Below, piece after piece: positions 17,395 through 26,383 of a DNA stretch of 47,936 bases; within the stretch, counting starts at the first letter, position 1; each line of letters begins with the position of its first letter. A program made the translations under genes and the position numbers. The stretch is from Caldisericota bacterium (GTDB taxonomy: Bacteria > Caldisericota > Caldisericia > Caldisericales > Caldisericaceae), in the NCBI GenBank assembly GCA_034717215.1, contig JAYELD010000020.1, positions 1 to 47,936 of the forward strand, written 5' to 3'. The notes under the pieces were generated by a model, which did not search any database, was not told where the DNA came from, and saw only the letters and a list, made by a program, of their open reading frames with translations.

Positions 17395-18978
17395 ATGAAA
17401 TATCTAGCACTTTATCGGAAGTATAGACCTCAGACATTTGAGGAAATGGTTGAGCAGAAAACAGTTGTAAAAATTCTGCAAGAGGCATTGAGGCAGAATA
17501 AAGTGGGGCATGCATATCTTTTTGCAGGGCCAAAGGGAAGTGGTAAAACCTCTCTTGCTAGAATCTTTGCAAAGGGTTTAAATTGTGAAAATGGGCCTAC
17601 CCCAGTACCCTGTATGCAATGCCAGAAATGTCTTACTATTACCAATGGCACTAATTTGGATGTTATCGAAATTGATGCGGCTTCAAATAGAGGTATTAAC
17701 GAAATAAGAGATTTGAAAGAGAAAGTAAAGTATGTTTCTGTTTCCTCAAAATATAAGGTTTATATCATCGATGAAGTACATATGCTTACTCCGCAGGCAT
17801 TTAATGCGTTGTTGAAAACATTAGAAGAACCGCCAGAAAACGTGGTTTTTGTTTTTGCTACAACGGCACCTGAAAAGCTTCCAGCAACAATCCTCTCGCG
17901 ATGCGAACGCTTTTATTTTAAACCAATCTCGATAGAAGGACTTGTACGAAAAATAAAAGAAGTCGCAGAGCTAGAGAATGCAGAGGTTACGGATGGTGGG
18001 GCAATGCTTATTGCTCGCTTTTCATCTGGCTCATTACGCAATGCTTTGAGCTTTCTTGATCAATCTATAACAATGTTTGACAAAATCAGCGAAAATGATG
18101 TCCGATCACTTATAGGAATTCCAGAGGAAGATGTGTTAAAAAGTCTTTTGTATAACATTATTAACAATGACTCCGGAGGTGTATTACAAATTATTTCCTC
18201 GATAGGCGATAGCGGCAAAGATGGTAAAGTATTTATTAATGAATTTCTCATGTATCTTCAGGATCTTATTATGGGTAAAATTCTTGGATTTGAGCATTTG
18301 ACTGGTAGGAGAGACCAAGAAATTTTAAAGGCAATGAAGGAGCAGGCAAAGTATATTTCTGAGAAAAAACTTGTGAAAATTTCTTTTATTTTTGCCAACG
18401 CATTAAATGATCTAAAATTTTTTCCTGATCCATTTTTTCCTATTCAACTTTCTGCGCTTTCCTGTATTGATGAAGAGGCTGCTGTGATAAGCGAGAGTGG
18501 TGAAGAGGAAAAACTCATAATCAATGGAAAGCTCGAAGTGGAAGAAAAAAACAAACCAGAAGAAAAAGTACCGATAGAGGGATCTGATACGTTGGGCGTT
18601 GTCAGGGGGCACTGGGATGAGATAGTAAGAGAGGTAAAGAAAGAAAGCCCAGCTTTAGCTGCAATGCTTACGAGAGTAATGCCTGCTGAACTTAAGGAGG
18701 ATTTGCTTACACTTATTCCTGAAAAAAAGTTTTATATTGAGATGCTGAATAAACCGGGCAATATTGACATATTAAAAAGGGTATTAAAAAAAGTTTTGCT
18801 GAAAGAATTCAGAGTTTCTTTTGCTTCTCCTAAAGAGGAAAAGATATTTGATAAAAAGGAAGAAATAAAAAAAGCAGAAGATGTTGAGGAGGTAAAGTTG
18901 ATAAAAGAAGAGTTTGATGGAGTTGTTACGGATGTAGCACAAGTTAAGGAGGATGGACATAATGAGAAACATGAATGA
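17395..18978 (+). CDS. dnaX: DNA polymerase III subunits gamma/tau
   Basis: DnaX is the ATPase of the clamp loader. The 527-residue protein has Walker A GPKGSGKT (45-52), zinc-binding cysteines Cys64, Cys73, Cys76 and Cys79, Walker B YIIDEVHML, and the SRC motif (TILSRCERF), followed by lid and collar domains to about 360. A C-terminal part (about 400-527) is charged and lower in complexity. Start: ATG 17395, placed at the predicted transcription start, so probably leaderless. The gene contains an A AAA AAG heptamer near codon 445 that could yield a shorter gamma-like form. It overlaps ybaB by 17 bases; dnaX-ybaB-recR is a classical cluster. Confidence 0.96.
   Translation: MKYLALYRKYRPQTFEEMVEQKTVVKILQEALRQNKVGHAYLFAGPKGSGKTSLARIFAKGLNCENGPTPVPCMQCQKCLTITNGTNLDVIEIDAASNRGINEIRDLKEKVKYVSVSSKYKVYIIDEVHMLTPQAFNALLKTLEEPPENVVFVFATTAPEKLPATILSRCERFYFKPISIEGLVRKIKEVAELENAEVTDGGAMLIARFSSGSLRNALSFLDQSITMFDKISENDVRSLIGIPEEDVLKSLLYNIINNDSGGVLQIISSIGDSGKDGKVFINEFLMYLQDLIMGKILGFEHLTGRRDQEILKAMKEQAKYISEKKLVKISFIFANALNDLKFFPDPFFPIQLSALSCIDEEAAVISESGEEEKLIINGKLEVEEKNKPEEKVPIEGSDTLGVVRGHWDEIVREVKKESPALAAMLTRVMPAELKEDLLTLIPEKKFYIEMLNKPGNIDILKRVLKKVLLKEFRVSFASPKEEKIFDKKEEIKKAEDVEEVKLIKEEFDGVVTDVAQVKEDGHNEKHE
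18694..18740 (+). other. Candidate -1 frameshift site in dnaX
   Basis: The in-phase slippery heptamer A AAA AAG lies at 18723-18729, and a -1 shift meets TGA at 18738-18740 after three codons. An internal AAGGAGG at 18694-18700 lies 22 bases upstream, farther than the E. coli dnaX arrangement. The predicted short product is about 448 residues against 527. Confidence 0.4.
18945..18952 (+). promoter_or_regulatory. Ribosome binding site fixing the ybaB start
   Basis: TAAGGAGG ends nine bases before ATG 18962 and directly abuts the upstream in-frame ATG 18953, ruling that one out as the main start. Confidence 0.75.
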
Positions 18979-19276
18979 ATTAATGAAGAAAGCTCAAGAA
19001 TTACAAAGAAAAATGGAAGAAATTAATAAAGAACTGGAAGAAATCAGAGTAACCGGTGTTGCAGGTGGAGGAGTTGTAAAAGCAGTTGTTTCAGGTAAAT
19101 TGGGAATTGTTTCTATAGATATTTCTGAAGAAGTGATTGTTAGAGATGATAAAGAAATACTCGAGGACATGATCGTTGCAGCAGTAAAGGAAGCGCAAGG
19201 GAAAGCAAAGAAAATTTCTCAGGAGAAATTGGCTGCACTTGGAATGCCTGGAAACATGCCAAGTTTTCCAAACTAA
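18962..19276 (+). CDS. ybaB: Nucleoid-associated protein, YbaB/EbfC family
   Basis: A 104-residue DNA-binding protein forming dimers with a tweezer-like shape; family members coat DNA and affect nucleoid structure and recombination. The N-terminal coiled-coil helix (MNELMKKAQELQRKMEEINK) and the central GVAGGGVVKAVVSGK strand region are diagnostic, followed by a helical ILEDMIVAAVKEA segment. The start at 18962 is preferred over the in-frame ATG at 18953 because the ribosome binding site ends at 18952. It lies between dnaX and recR, its usual position, overlapping dnaX by 17 bases and ending nine bases before recR. No unusual features. Confidence 0.93.
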   Translation: MRNMNELMKKAQELQRKMEEINKELEEIRVTGVAGGGVVKAVVSGKLGIVSIDISEEVIVRDDKEILEDMIVAAVKEAQGKAKKISQEKLAALGMPGNMPSFPN

Positions 19277-19285
19277 GCTACTTAA

Positions 19286-19885
19286 ATGAGCGATTTTCCT
19301 AATAGAATTGAGGATCTTATTAAAGAAATTTCTTCTCTCCCAGGTATAGGTCCAAAGAGCGCAGAAAGAATATCTCTATATATTCTTAGTAAGAATAAGA
19401 GTGAAGTCGAAAAATTTGTAAGTATAATTCAAAAGGCAAAAGAAAACATGCATCTATGTCCTGTATGTTTTAATATTACGGATAAGGAAAGATGTAGCGT
19501 GTGTGCTGATTCTAACAGAAATCATTCTGTCATTTGTGTTGTGGAGGAAGTTAGAGATTTGTTTGCTATTGAAAAAGGAAAGTATTATGATGGAGTTTTC
19601 CATGTTCTTCATGGTAGAATTGATCCGATGAACCATATTTCTCCGGAAAACTTGAAAATGAAAGAGCTTGTTAAACGTGTTAGTGAAGGGGAAGTAAAAG
19701 AAATTATTATTGCAACAAATCCTAATTTTAATGGAGACATTACAGCACTTTATATTCAAAGACTTTTGAAACCTTATGACATTAGAATTACACGTATTGC
19801 TACTGGTCTTCCGAAGGGTACAGAAATTGATTTTGTTGATTCTGTGACATTATCAATGGCAATGAAAGATCGCAAAGAAATATAA
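19286..19885 (+). CDS. recR: Recombination protein RecR
   Basis: RecR forms a ring that, with RecO or RecF, loads RecA at gaps and stalled forks. The 199-residue protein has the N-terminal helix-hairpin-helix [12 protein letters not shown], a four-cysteine zinc finger (Cys58, Cys61, Cys70, Cys73) and a Toprim domain starting VICVVEE and including [14 protein letters not shown] and TNPNFNGD. Length equals the bacterial norm. There is no Shine-Dalgarno before ATG 19286, so it probably depends on coupling with ybaB, whose stop is nine bases upstream. Neither recF nor recO is in the window. Confidence 0.96.
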   Translation: MSDFPNRIEDLIKEISSLPGIGPKSAERISLYILSKNKSEVEKFVSIIQKAKENMHLCPVCFNITDKERCSVCADSNRNHSVICVVEEVRDLFAIEKGKYYDGVFHVLHGRIDPMNHISPENLKMKELVKRVSEGEVKEIIIATNPNFNGDITALYIQRLLKPYDIRITRIATGLPKGTEIDFVDSVTLSMAMKDRKEI

Positions 19886-19902
19886 ATATTAAGGAGGGGG
19901 AA

Positions 19903-21192
19903 ATGAGTGAAATTGTTTCTATTTTTGCAAGAGAAATTTTAGATTCAAGAGGAAATCCAACTGTAGAAACAGAAGTGTTGCTTGAAAGTGGAGCTTCAGG
20001 ACGAGCAGCAGTCCCGTCTGGTGCTTCGACTGGAAAGTATGAAGCTGCGGAATTACGAGACGGAGGACCTAAACGATTTAAGGGCAAAGGAGTATTGGAA
20101 GCGGTAGAAAATGTGAATGGCTCGATTGCCACAGAAGTAACCGGAATGTTTTCAGAAAATCAGGCAGCTATTGATAAAGCAATGATAGAGCTTGATGGCA
20201 CAGAGAATAAAGCAAGACTTGGGGCAAATGCAATGCTTAGTGTTTCAATGGCAGTTGCTAGAGCAACAGCAAATGAATATGAGATTCCTCTGTACAGATA
20301 TATTGGCGGAATCAAAGAAGCTCTTCTCCCTGTTCCACAATTTAATATTTTAAATGGAGGAAAACATGCTGATTCCGGATTGGATATACAAGAATTTTTG
20401 ATTTTACCTGTTGGAGCTTTCAGTTTTAAAGAGGCGCTCCGATGTGGTTCGGAAGTGTATCATACTTTGAAAGATATCTTGAAAAAAAATAACTATAGTG
20501 TGGGAGTAGGAGATGAGGGAGGATTTGCTCCGCATTTAAAGAACGGTGAAGAGGCACTAAAATTTATTGTGAGAGCCATTGAAGAGGCTGGATATAAGCC
20601 AGGCAAAAATGTTTATTTAGGGTTGGATGCTGCTGCTTCATCTTTTTACCTAAAGGGTAAATATATGTACGAAGGAAAGAAATGGACAGCAAAAAAGATG
20701 ATTGATTATTATGAATATTTATCGAATAGTTATCCACTTATTTCTATAGAAGATGGCCTTGAAGAGGAAGACTGGAACGGCTGGGTAGAATTAGAGAAGC
20801 GGTTGGGTAAAAAAATTCAGCTTGTGGGAGATGATATCTATGTTACTAACCCTAAAAGATTGCAGCGGGGGATAGAATTACAGGCTTCTAATTCTGTTTT
20901 GATAAAACTTAACCAAATAGGGACTATTACAGAGACGATACAGGCAATTAAGCTTGGCGAAAGTGCAGGGTTTACTTCAGTTGTTTCACATAGATCCGGA
21001 GAAACTGCCGATTCTTTTATAGCTGATTTTGCTGTTGGTATGAATGCAGGTCAGTTAAAGAGTGGTGCACCATGTAGAATTGAAAGGGTAGAAAAATATA
21101 ATCAACTTTTACGCATAGAAGAGGAATTAGGAAGTGCTGCAATCTACGCAGGAAAATCTATATTTAAGAAATTTTCTAACCTAAACAAATAA
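19903..21192 (+). CDS. eno: Enolase
   Basis: Converts 2-phosphoglycerate to phosphoenolpyruvate in glycolysis. The 429-residue protein shows the N-terminal [14 protein letters not shown], the PSGASTG loop, [11 protein letters not shown], the metal-binding LGLDAA and [11 protein letters not shown] segments, VGDDIYVTN, and the C-terminal [15 protein letters not shown] with [11 protein letters not shown] strong AAGGAGG lies just upstream of ATG 19903. It follows recR by 17 bases and may be read from the dnaX promoter; comEA downstream has its own promoter. All catalytic blocks are intact. Confidence 0.98.
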   Translation: MSEIVSIFAREILDSRGNPTVETEVLLESGASGRAAVPSGASTGKYEAAELRDGGPKRFKGKGVLEAVENVNGSIATEVTGMFSENQAAIDKAMIELDGTENKARLGANAMLSVSMAVARATANEYEIPLYRYIGGIKEALLPVPQFNILNGGKHADSGLDIQEFLILPVGAFSFKEALRCGSEVYHTLKDILKKNNYSVGVGDEGGFAPHLKNGEEALKFIVRAIEEAGYKPGKNVYLGLDAAASSFYLKGKYMYEGKKWTAKKMIDYYEYLSNSYPLISIEDGLEEEDWNGWVELEKRLGKKIQLVGDDIYVTNPKRLQRGIELQASNSVLIKLNQIGTITETIQAIKLGESAGFTSVVSHRSGETADSFIADFAVGMNAGQLKSGAPCRIERVEKYNQLLRIEEELGSAAIYAGKSIFKKFSNLNK

Positions 21193-21198
21193 AGAGTA

Positions 21199-21227
21199 TT
21201 GAAACAAAGGTACCTGACTGGTATAAA
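21199..21227 (+). promoter_or_regulatory. Promoter of comEA-comEC
   Basis: TTGAAA (21199-21204) and TATAAA (21222-21227) are separated by exactly 17 bases. The transcript would begin near 21234, and AGGAGG at 21254-21259 precedes ATG 21264. Confidence 0.65.
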
Positions 21228-21263
21228 AATTAATATGGGAAGATATATGAATTAGGAGGCACG

Positions 21264-21857
21264 ATGAAGGACTTATCTTTAAAGCAATGGATTAGTGTAG
21301 TTGTTTTGGTGGGTGTTGTTATGCTAGGGATAGGAATGGTTATTGGAAAAAACTTTGTAGAGACGGAGGTAGTGCCTTCTGAGCAAGTAGTAATTGAAAA
21401 TTCGGAAGAACCTATTTATATTACCAGTTATGTAGTGGGTGCAGTTAATAATCCTGATGTATATGAGCTTCCTATAAACAGCATCGTAAAAGATGCAATA
21501 GAAAAAGCTGGTGGTCCCACAGAAGATGCAGATCTTGTCGCGATAAACCTTGCAAGAAAAGTGAAAGATGGAGAAGAAATTATTGTACCGGCTAAACAAG
21601 TATTTCTATCAGATTCAAACGATTCAGGCAATTTGAATAGCACTGTAGGCACAAACAGTAGCGGAAAGATAAATATTAACACTGCCTCAGCTAAGGAACT
21701 CGAGGCATTACCTGGAATCGGAGAAGTAAAATCTAAGGCCATTGTTCAGTACAGGAAAGATTATGGTTTGTTCAGAGATATTAGAGATATTATGAATGTT
21801 TCAGGTATTGGCGAGATAACATTTGAAAATATAAAGGACCTCATAGTCATTCCTTAA
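21264..21857 (+). CDS. comEA: ComEA-type DNA-binding competence protein
   Basis: A 197-residue membrane-anchored DNA receptor for natural transformation. One transmembrane helix (about 9-29) leads to an extracytoplasmic SLBB domain (about 50-115, with YVVGAVNNPDVYELP and GGPTEDADL), a short serine/asparagine linker, and a C-terminal helix-hairpin-helix domain (about 130-197, with INTASAKELEALPGIGEVKSKAIVQYR and VSGIGEITFENIKDLI). This matches Bacillus ComEA. Its stop overlaps the ATG of comEC (TAATG), so the two are coupled. The promoter and AGGAGG site are clear. DNA binding occurs outside the membrane, delivering DNA to the ComEC pore. Confidence 0.93.
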   Translation: MKDLSLKQWISVVVLVGVVMLGIGMVIGKNFVETEVVPSEQVVIENSEEPIYITSYVVGAVNNPDVYELPINSIVKDAIEKAGGPTEDADLVAINLARKVKDGEEIIVPAKQVFLSDSNDSGNLNSTVGTNSSGKININTASAKELEALPGIGEVKSKAIVQYRKDYGLFRDIRDIMNVSGIGEITFENIKDLIVIP

Positions 21858-23851
21858 TGCCTGCGTTATTTGCTTTACTTGGAGAGATTGCGGGTATTTT
21901 TTCATTATTTTCTATTTTTAATAGAAATTTTCTTGTTCTATGTATTATTTTTTTGTTTGTATTACTACTTTTGCTGCTTGTTGATAAGCGGTACTATATT
22001 TATATTATTCTTTTCTTTATCTTGGGTGTTTTCACAACGACTCTAGCTGTAACTCCCTTTAAAAATCCTGAAATCCCAGAACATCTATGTGGTGTGGAAA
22101 TTCAGATTACAGGAAAGGTTAAAGAATTTTCTAAAGGGACGGGCTATACAAAGAATTTTGAAATCTCACATTTATCTATAGAGGGAGAAAAATTTGCAGG
22201 CAGCGCAAGAGTGTATGCAGAAACAGCTCCTGCGCCTTTCAGTACTGTGGTTGTAAAAGGAGTTATTTCTAAAAACAGCTCTCAGGATGATTTTCAAAAA
22301 ATTACAAGGTATAATTGTACAGTTTTTAGTGAAGACGTGTCTGTGACCCGGAGTTTTGCTCTTTTCGATTTTTTTACTGACCTTAGAAATACGATAGAGG
22401 ATAGAATACTTCTCTCTATGAAAAGTGAAGAAGCTTTTCTCTTTCTTTCATCAATACCTGGCATTTCTTCGATGACGAGTGACGAAAAATTGCCATTTAT
22501 AGAGACAGGCACTGCACACCTTTTCGCTATATCGGGACTCCACTTCGGGATTTTGGGAGAGACTTCTTATAAAACTTTAGCCTTGTTTACCCCATTTGCT
22601 TATGAGTTTTCGTTTGTGATACTTGCTTTTTTTCTTTTTCTTGTCGGATTCAGGGTTTCTGCCCTCCGTGCGTTTTTTATGTACGGTGCTTGTGTGCTTG
22701 CTAAAGCGACCGGGAAAGAACTTATACCGCTTAATACGCTTTCTTTTGCAGCACTTATTATACTTCTTGCCAATCCACTTGCTCTTTTTTCGGTGAGTTT
22801 CCAGCTATCATTTCTTGCTATTTTTGCCATTTTAATTATTGCACCACTCTTTTATCAGCGTCTTCCGCAAAATTTCGGCTTTAAAATGCTTGCAGAAGTG
22901 GTTTCTGTTCAGCTCCTACTTTTTCCTCTTTTTGCTTATTATTTTCATACTGTTTCACTTATTGCAATTATGGCAAATTTTATTGTAATTCCATTTTTGT
23001 ATCTCCTTATGCCTATTAGTTTAATACAACTTGTTCTAACTGTAATAAGTTTTCGGTTAGCACTGTTTTTCGCTCCTGTAACAAATTTCTTTTTTTCTAT
23101 TCTTATTTTTCTGGCAAAAATGTTTTCAAAAGCACCCTTTGCAGCATTAAATATACAGTTTAATGGGTATTTTGTGGTAACATATTTTATCGTTATTTCT
23201 CTTCTTATTTTTTCTTATACTAAAAAAAAGACGTGGAGAAAGCTTGTTTTTATTCCGCTCATTTTATTAGTAGCTGCTTCCATTTTTGTAAGACCCGGGT
23301 TCTGTATTACACCACTTCAACTTGTTGGCGAAGATGGTTTTATTGTTCAATCTGGTTACGATGTTGTATATATAAGCTCTCCAACCTGTTTGACAAGTGA
23401 AGATAAAGATTTATATTCTATACAGCTTTCGTTGAAGGAGAGGGGCATAAACAAAATTGATCTTATGATTTTTAATGCGCCGTTTAAGCAAAGAGAGGCT
23501 AGTAGTGTTAAACTTATAGAACAATTTTCCGTAAAAAGTGTTGTTCTCCCCAAAATTGAAAGCGATCTTCAAAATGCTTTTATTACTCTAAATGCTGGTA
23601 AAACTCAGATATATACAGTTTCGGATACTGACAAAATTCATTTTGGGGATATGATTTTTAGGTTTGTCCCAGGCGTAAGCGATGCTTATTCTGTAATCTT
23701 GGAACATGAAGGACGAACATTTTTACTGGCGGGCAGACAGTTTAAACTTGATAATTTACCCTTTCATGTCGATGTGGCATATTTTCCCCAAAACTTATTA
23801 GAAAAGTTAAAAAATGCTCAGTTAAGATTTGGAGAAATCCATGGGTATTAA
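21857..23851 (+). CDS. comEC: ComEC/Rec2 DNA-uptake channel with degenerate metallo-beta-lactamase domain
   Basis: A 664-residue polytopic protein. After N-terminal helices comes an OB-like extracytoplasmic domain (about 70-165, DUF4131-type). The Competence domain follows, with HLFAISGLHFGILG (about 218-231) and many helices to about 475. The C-terminal ~185 residues align in order with the beta-lactamase-like domain of ComEC, but the zinc motif is gone. Where HxHxDH is expected the sequence reads NAPFKQRE, the later GD is AGR, and no HHG is seen. In full-length ComEC this domain is proposed to degrade the non-transforming strand. Uptake may need another nuclease here. The start overlaps comEA. 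Confidence 0.92.
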   Translation: MPALFALLGEIAGIFSLFSIFNRNFLVLCIIFLFVLLLLLLVDKRYYIYIILFFILGVFTTTLAVTPFKNPEIPEHLCGVEIQITGKVKEFSKGTGYTKNFEISHLSIEGEKFAGSARVYAETAPAPFSTVVVKGVISKNSSQDDFQKITRYNCTVFSEDVSVTRSFALFDFFTDLRNTIEDRILLSMKSEEAFLFLSSIPGISSMTSDEKLPFIETGTAHLFAISGLHFGILGETSYKTLALFTPFAYEFSFVILAFFLFLVGFRVSALRAFFMYGACVLAKATGKELIPLNTLSFAALIILLANPLALFSVSFQLSFLAIFAILIIAPLFYQRLPQNFGFKMLAEVVSVQLLLFPLFAYYFHTVSLIAIMANFIVIPFLYLLMPISLIQLVLTVISFRLALFFAPVTNFFFSILIFLAKMFSKAPFAALNIQFNGYFVVTYFIVISLLIFSYTKKKTWRKLVFIPLILLVAASIFVRPGFCITPLQLVGEDGFIVQSGYDVVYISSPTCLTSEDKDLYSIQLSLKERGINKIDLMIFNAPFKQREASSVKLIEQFSVKSVVLPKIESDLQNAFITLNAGKTQIYTVSDTDKIHFGDMIFRFVPGVSDAYSVILEHEGRTFLLAGRQFKLDNLPFHVDVAYFPQNLLEKLKNAQLRFGEIHGY

Positions 23852-23857
23852 TATAGT
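23829..23857 (+). promoter_or_regulatory. Possible internal promoter for polA
   Basis: TTGGAG (23829-23834) and TATAGT (23852-23857) are separated by 17 bases, at the end of comEC. The -35 box is weak; the -10 differs from consensus at one base. Confidence 0.35.
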
Positions 23858-23864
23858 ATATAAC

Positions 23865-23870
23865 AAAGGG
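23865..23870 (+). promoter_or_regulatory. Ribosome binding site fixing the polA start
   Basis: AAAGGG lies eight bases before ATG 23879. Its last base is also the G of an in-frame GTG at 23870, which is therefore unlikely to be the start. Confidence 0.6.
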
Positions 23871-23878
23871 TGACGCAT

Positions 23879-26383
23879 ATGAAAAAATTAGTGCTAATAG
23901 ACGGGAGCAGTATTATGTATAGAGCTTTTTTTGCTCTTCCTCATTTTACTACAAAAAACAATGAACCTACAGGGGCCCTGTATGGTTTTATTAGAATGCT
24001 TTTACGTGTTTTAAAGGACGAAAAACCTCAGTATCTAGCTATTGCATTTGATAGGAGAGCTCCTACAAAAAGGCATATACAGTATAAAGAGTATAAAGCA
24101 CAACGTCCTCCCATGCCAGACGAGTTGTCTCCTCAATTTACAACAATACATGAATTGCTTGAGGCATTGAATATTAATGTATATGAAATGGATGGATATG
24201 AAGCGGATGATATAATAGGAACGATAGCAAAAACTGCTGAAAAAAATGAATTTTTAACAGTTGTTATTTCTGGTGACATGGATCTCACGCAGCTTATATC
24301 AGAAAAGATTAAAATAAAGGTTACACGGAAAGGCGTTACAACCCTTGAGGAATTTGATAGAGAACGGCTTAAAGAAATATTAGGTATTTATCCTGAGCAA
24401 ATACCAGATTTTAAGGCTTTAACGGGAGATCCTTCTGATAATATTCCTGGTTTACCGGGTATAGGGCCAAAAACTGCAGCAAAACTTCTATCTGAGTATG
24501 GAAATATCGAGGAGTTGTTATTACATACTGGCGAGATTAAAAAAGGCGATCTTATTGAAAAATATAAAGATCGTCTAATTAGCGGAAAAGAATTGTGCAC
24601 ATTAATGTTTGATACACCGATAGAGTTTAATATTGATGAAATGAAGTTAGGTGGGTTTGATGAAGAAAAGTTGAAAAATATTTTAAGCCGCTTTGAATTT
24701 ACCAGTCTTTTAAACGAGCTTGGAATAAATTTGAATAATAAACACACACATATCAAAGCAGATGATCGAATAGGATTGTATATTGAGGCAAGGAATGGAC
24801 AAGTTCAGCATTTTGCTATGGCTACGGAGAAAAATGTGGAAGAATTTAACATTGGCGAAGAACTTTTTGCTAACACAGAGGCGCTAAAAATTTTGAAAGA
24901 TCTACTTGAAAATGACAAAAAGAAAGAAATTCTTAACTTAAAGGAACTTTACAAAGTAGCACACCATTATGGAATTAAACTCTCAAATATTCATCTTGAT
25001 TTGGCACTTGCAGGACATCTTCTTAATCCGGATATAAGAAATTACTCCATCAAAGAGTTATGCGATACATTTTCTGTTTTCTACGAAGGGGAGTCTTTGT
25101 CTGAATATGCTAAACAACTTTTGCAGCTTTCATATGTTGAAGACAAGGAGTTAGAAGAATATAATCTTATGGCACTTTACAATGATATAGAAAAACCGCT
25201 ATCAGAGATATTGGCTGACATGGAAATTACTGGTATAAAAATCGATGTGAAACATCTTGAGAATCTAAAAAGTGAGATTGAAAAAGAGCTTGAGATATTG
25301 GAAAATAAGATATATGACCTTTCCGGTATTTCTTTTAATATTAACTCTTCAAAACAACTTGCAGCTGTGCTTTTTGATAATTTAGGATTAAAACCATCAA
25401 AGATGGGAAAAACAGGATATTCAACGAGCAGTACAGTATTAGCAGATCTTATCTTGGAGCATCCTATAATTTCACTTGTACTAGAGTATAGAAGTCTTTC
25501 TAAATTGTATTCTGGATATGTTGTAGCCTTGCCTAAACTTGTGTCTAAAGAAGATTTTCGGTTACATACGACATTTCATCAGCTGGGTACAATTACGGGG
25601 AGGTTACGAAGTTCAAAACCAAATTTACAAAATATACCTATTAGGACTGACTGGGGCGAAAAGATACGAGCTGGTTTTGTTGCATCGGATGGGCATTTTT
25701 TGCTTAGTGCAGACTATTCGCAAATTGAGTTAAGAATACTCGCTCATCTATCTAAGGATAAAAACCTTATTAATGCATTTATGAATGGTGCTGATGTTCA
25801 TACACGCACTGCATCCCTTGTATTTAACGTAAAGGATGAGGAAGTTACAAAAGAAATGAGGAGAAGTGCTAAAATTCTTAATTTTGGAATTATATATGGA
25901 ATGTCTTCTTATGGTGTTGCAAAGCAGCTAGGCTGTTCTGCTAATGAAGCAAAAGAATACATTAATAGATATTTTGCCAGGTTCCCAACTGTTCGGGAAT
26001 TTTTAGAGGAGCTTGTAAGGAGTACGATAAAATCAGGCGAGGCAAGGACAATTTTCGGACGCAGAAGAAAAATTCCAGGTTTAAATAGTGGCTTCGGTAG
26101 ATCGAAGGATGAAGCAAGAAGATTTGCTATAAATACTCCTATTCAAGGAAGCGCTGCTGATATTATAAAAATTGCAATGCTAAAGGTGTTTAACAGGATA
26201 AAAGACAGTGGTGACCATATTGTATTGCAAATTCACGATGAATTAGTTCTCGAAGTAGGTAAAGAGCGAATTGAGAAAGTGAAACAAATTGTAAAAGAAG
26301 AAATGGAATCTGCTTATTCCCTTTCCGTGCCGTTAGTGGTGAATATTGCGTACGGGAATAATCTGAGAGAGGCAAAAGGATGA
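23879..26383 (+). CDS. polA: DNA polymerase I, without a functional 3'-5' exonuclease
   Basis: An 834-residue family A polymerase for gap filling and primer removal. The 5'-3' exonuclease domain (1-290) has LIDGSSIMYRAFFALP, EADDIIGTIA, SGDMDLTQL and the helix-hairpin-helix GLPGIGPKTAAKLL. The middle domain (about 295-420) keeps the fold but lacks the DxE and later Asp residues of a proofreading exonuclease. The polymerase domain has motif A DYSQIELR (Asp612), motif B RRSAKILNFGIIYGMSSYG and motif C HDE (786-788). ATG 23879 is chosen by its AAAGGG site. The gene overlaps coaE by four bases; polA-coaE is a common pairing. Loss of proofreading resembles Thermus and Bacillus enzymes. Confidence 0.96.
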   Translation: MKKLVLIDGSSIMYRAFFALPHFTTKNNEPTGALYGFIRMLLRVLKDEKPQYLAIAFDRRAPTKRHIQYKEYKAQRPPMPDELSPQFTTIHELLEALNINVYEMDGYEADDIIGTIAKTAEKNEFLTVVISGDMDLTQLISEKIKIKVTRKGVTTLEEFDRERLKEILGIYPEQIPDFKALTGDPSDNIPGLPGIGPKTAAKLLSEYGNIEELLLHTGEIKKGDLIEKYKDRLISGKELCTLMFDTPIEFNIDEMKLGGFDEEKLKNILSRFEFTSLLNELGINLNNKHTHIKADDRIGLYIEARNGQVQHFAMATEKNVEEFNIGEELFANTEALKILKDLLENDKKKEILNLKELYKVAHHYGIKLSNIHLDLALAGHLLNPDIRNYSIKELCDTFSVFYEGESLSEYAKQLLQLSYVEDKELEEYNLMALYNDIEKPLSEILADMEITGIKIDVKHLENLKSEIEKELEILENKIYDLSGISFNINSSKQLAAVLFDNLGLKPSKMGKTGYSTSSTVLADLILEHPIISLVLEYRSLSKLYSGYVVALPKLVSKEDFRLHTTFHQLGTITGRLRSSKPNLQNIPIRTDWGEKIRAGFVASDGHFLLSADYSQIELRILAHLSKDKNLINAFMNGADVHTRTASLVFNVKDEEVTKEMRRSAKILNFGIIYGMSSYGVAKQLGCSANEAKEYINRYFARFPTVREFLEELVRSTIKSGEARTIFGRRRKIPGLNSGFGRSKDEARRFAINTPIQGSAADIIKIAMLKVFNRIKDSGDHIVLQIHDELVLEVGKERIEKVKQIVKEEMESAYSLSVPLVVNIAYGNNLREAKG

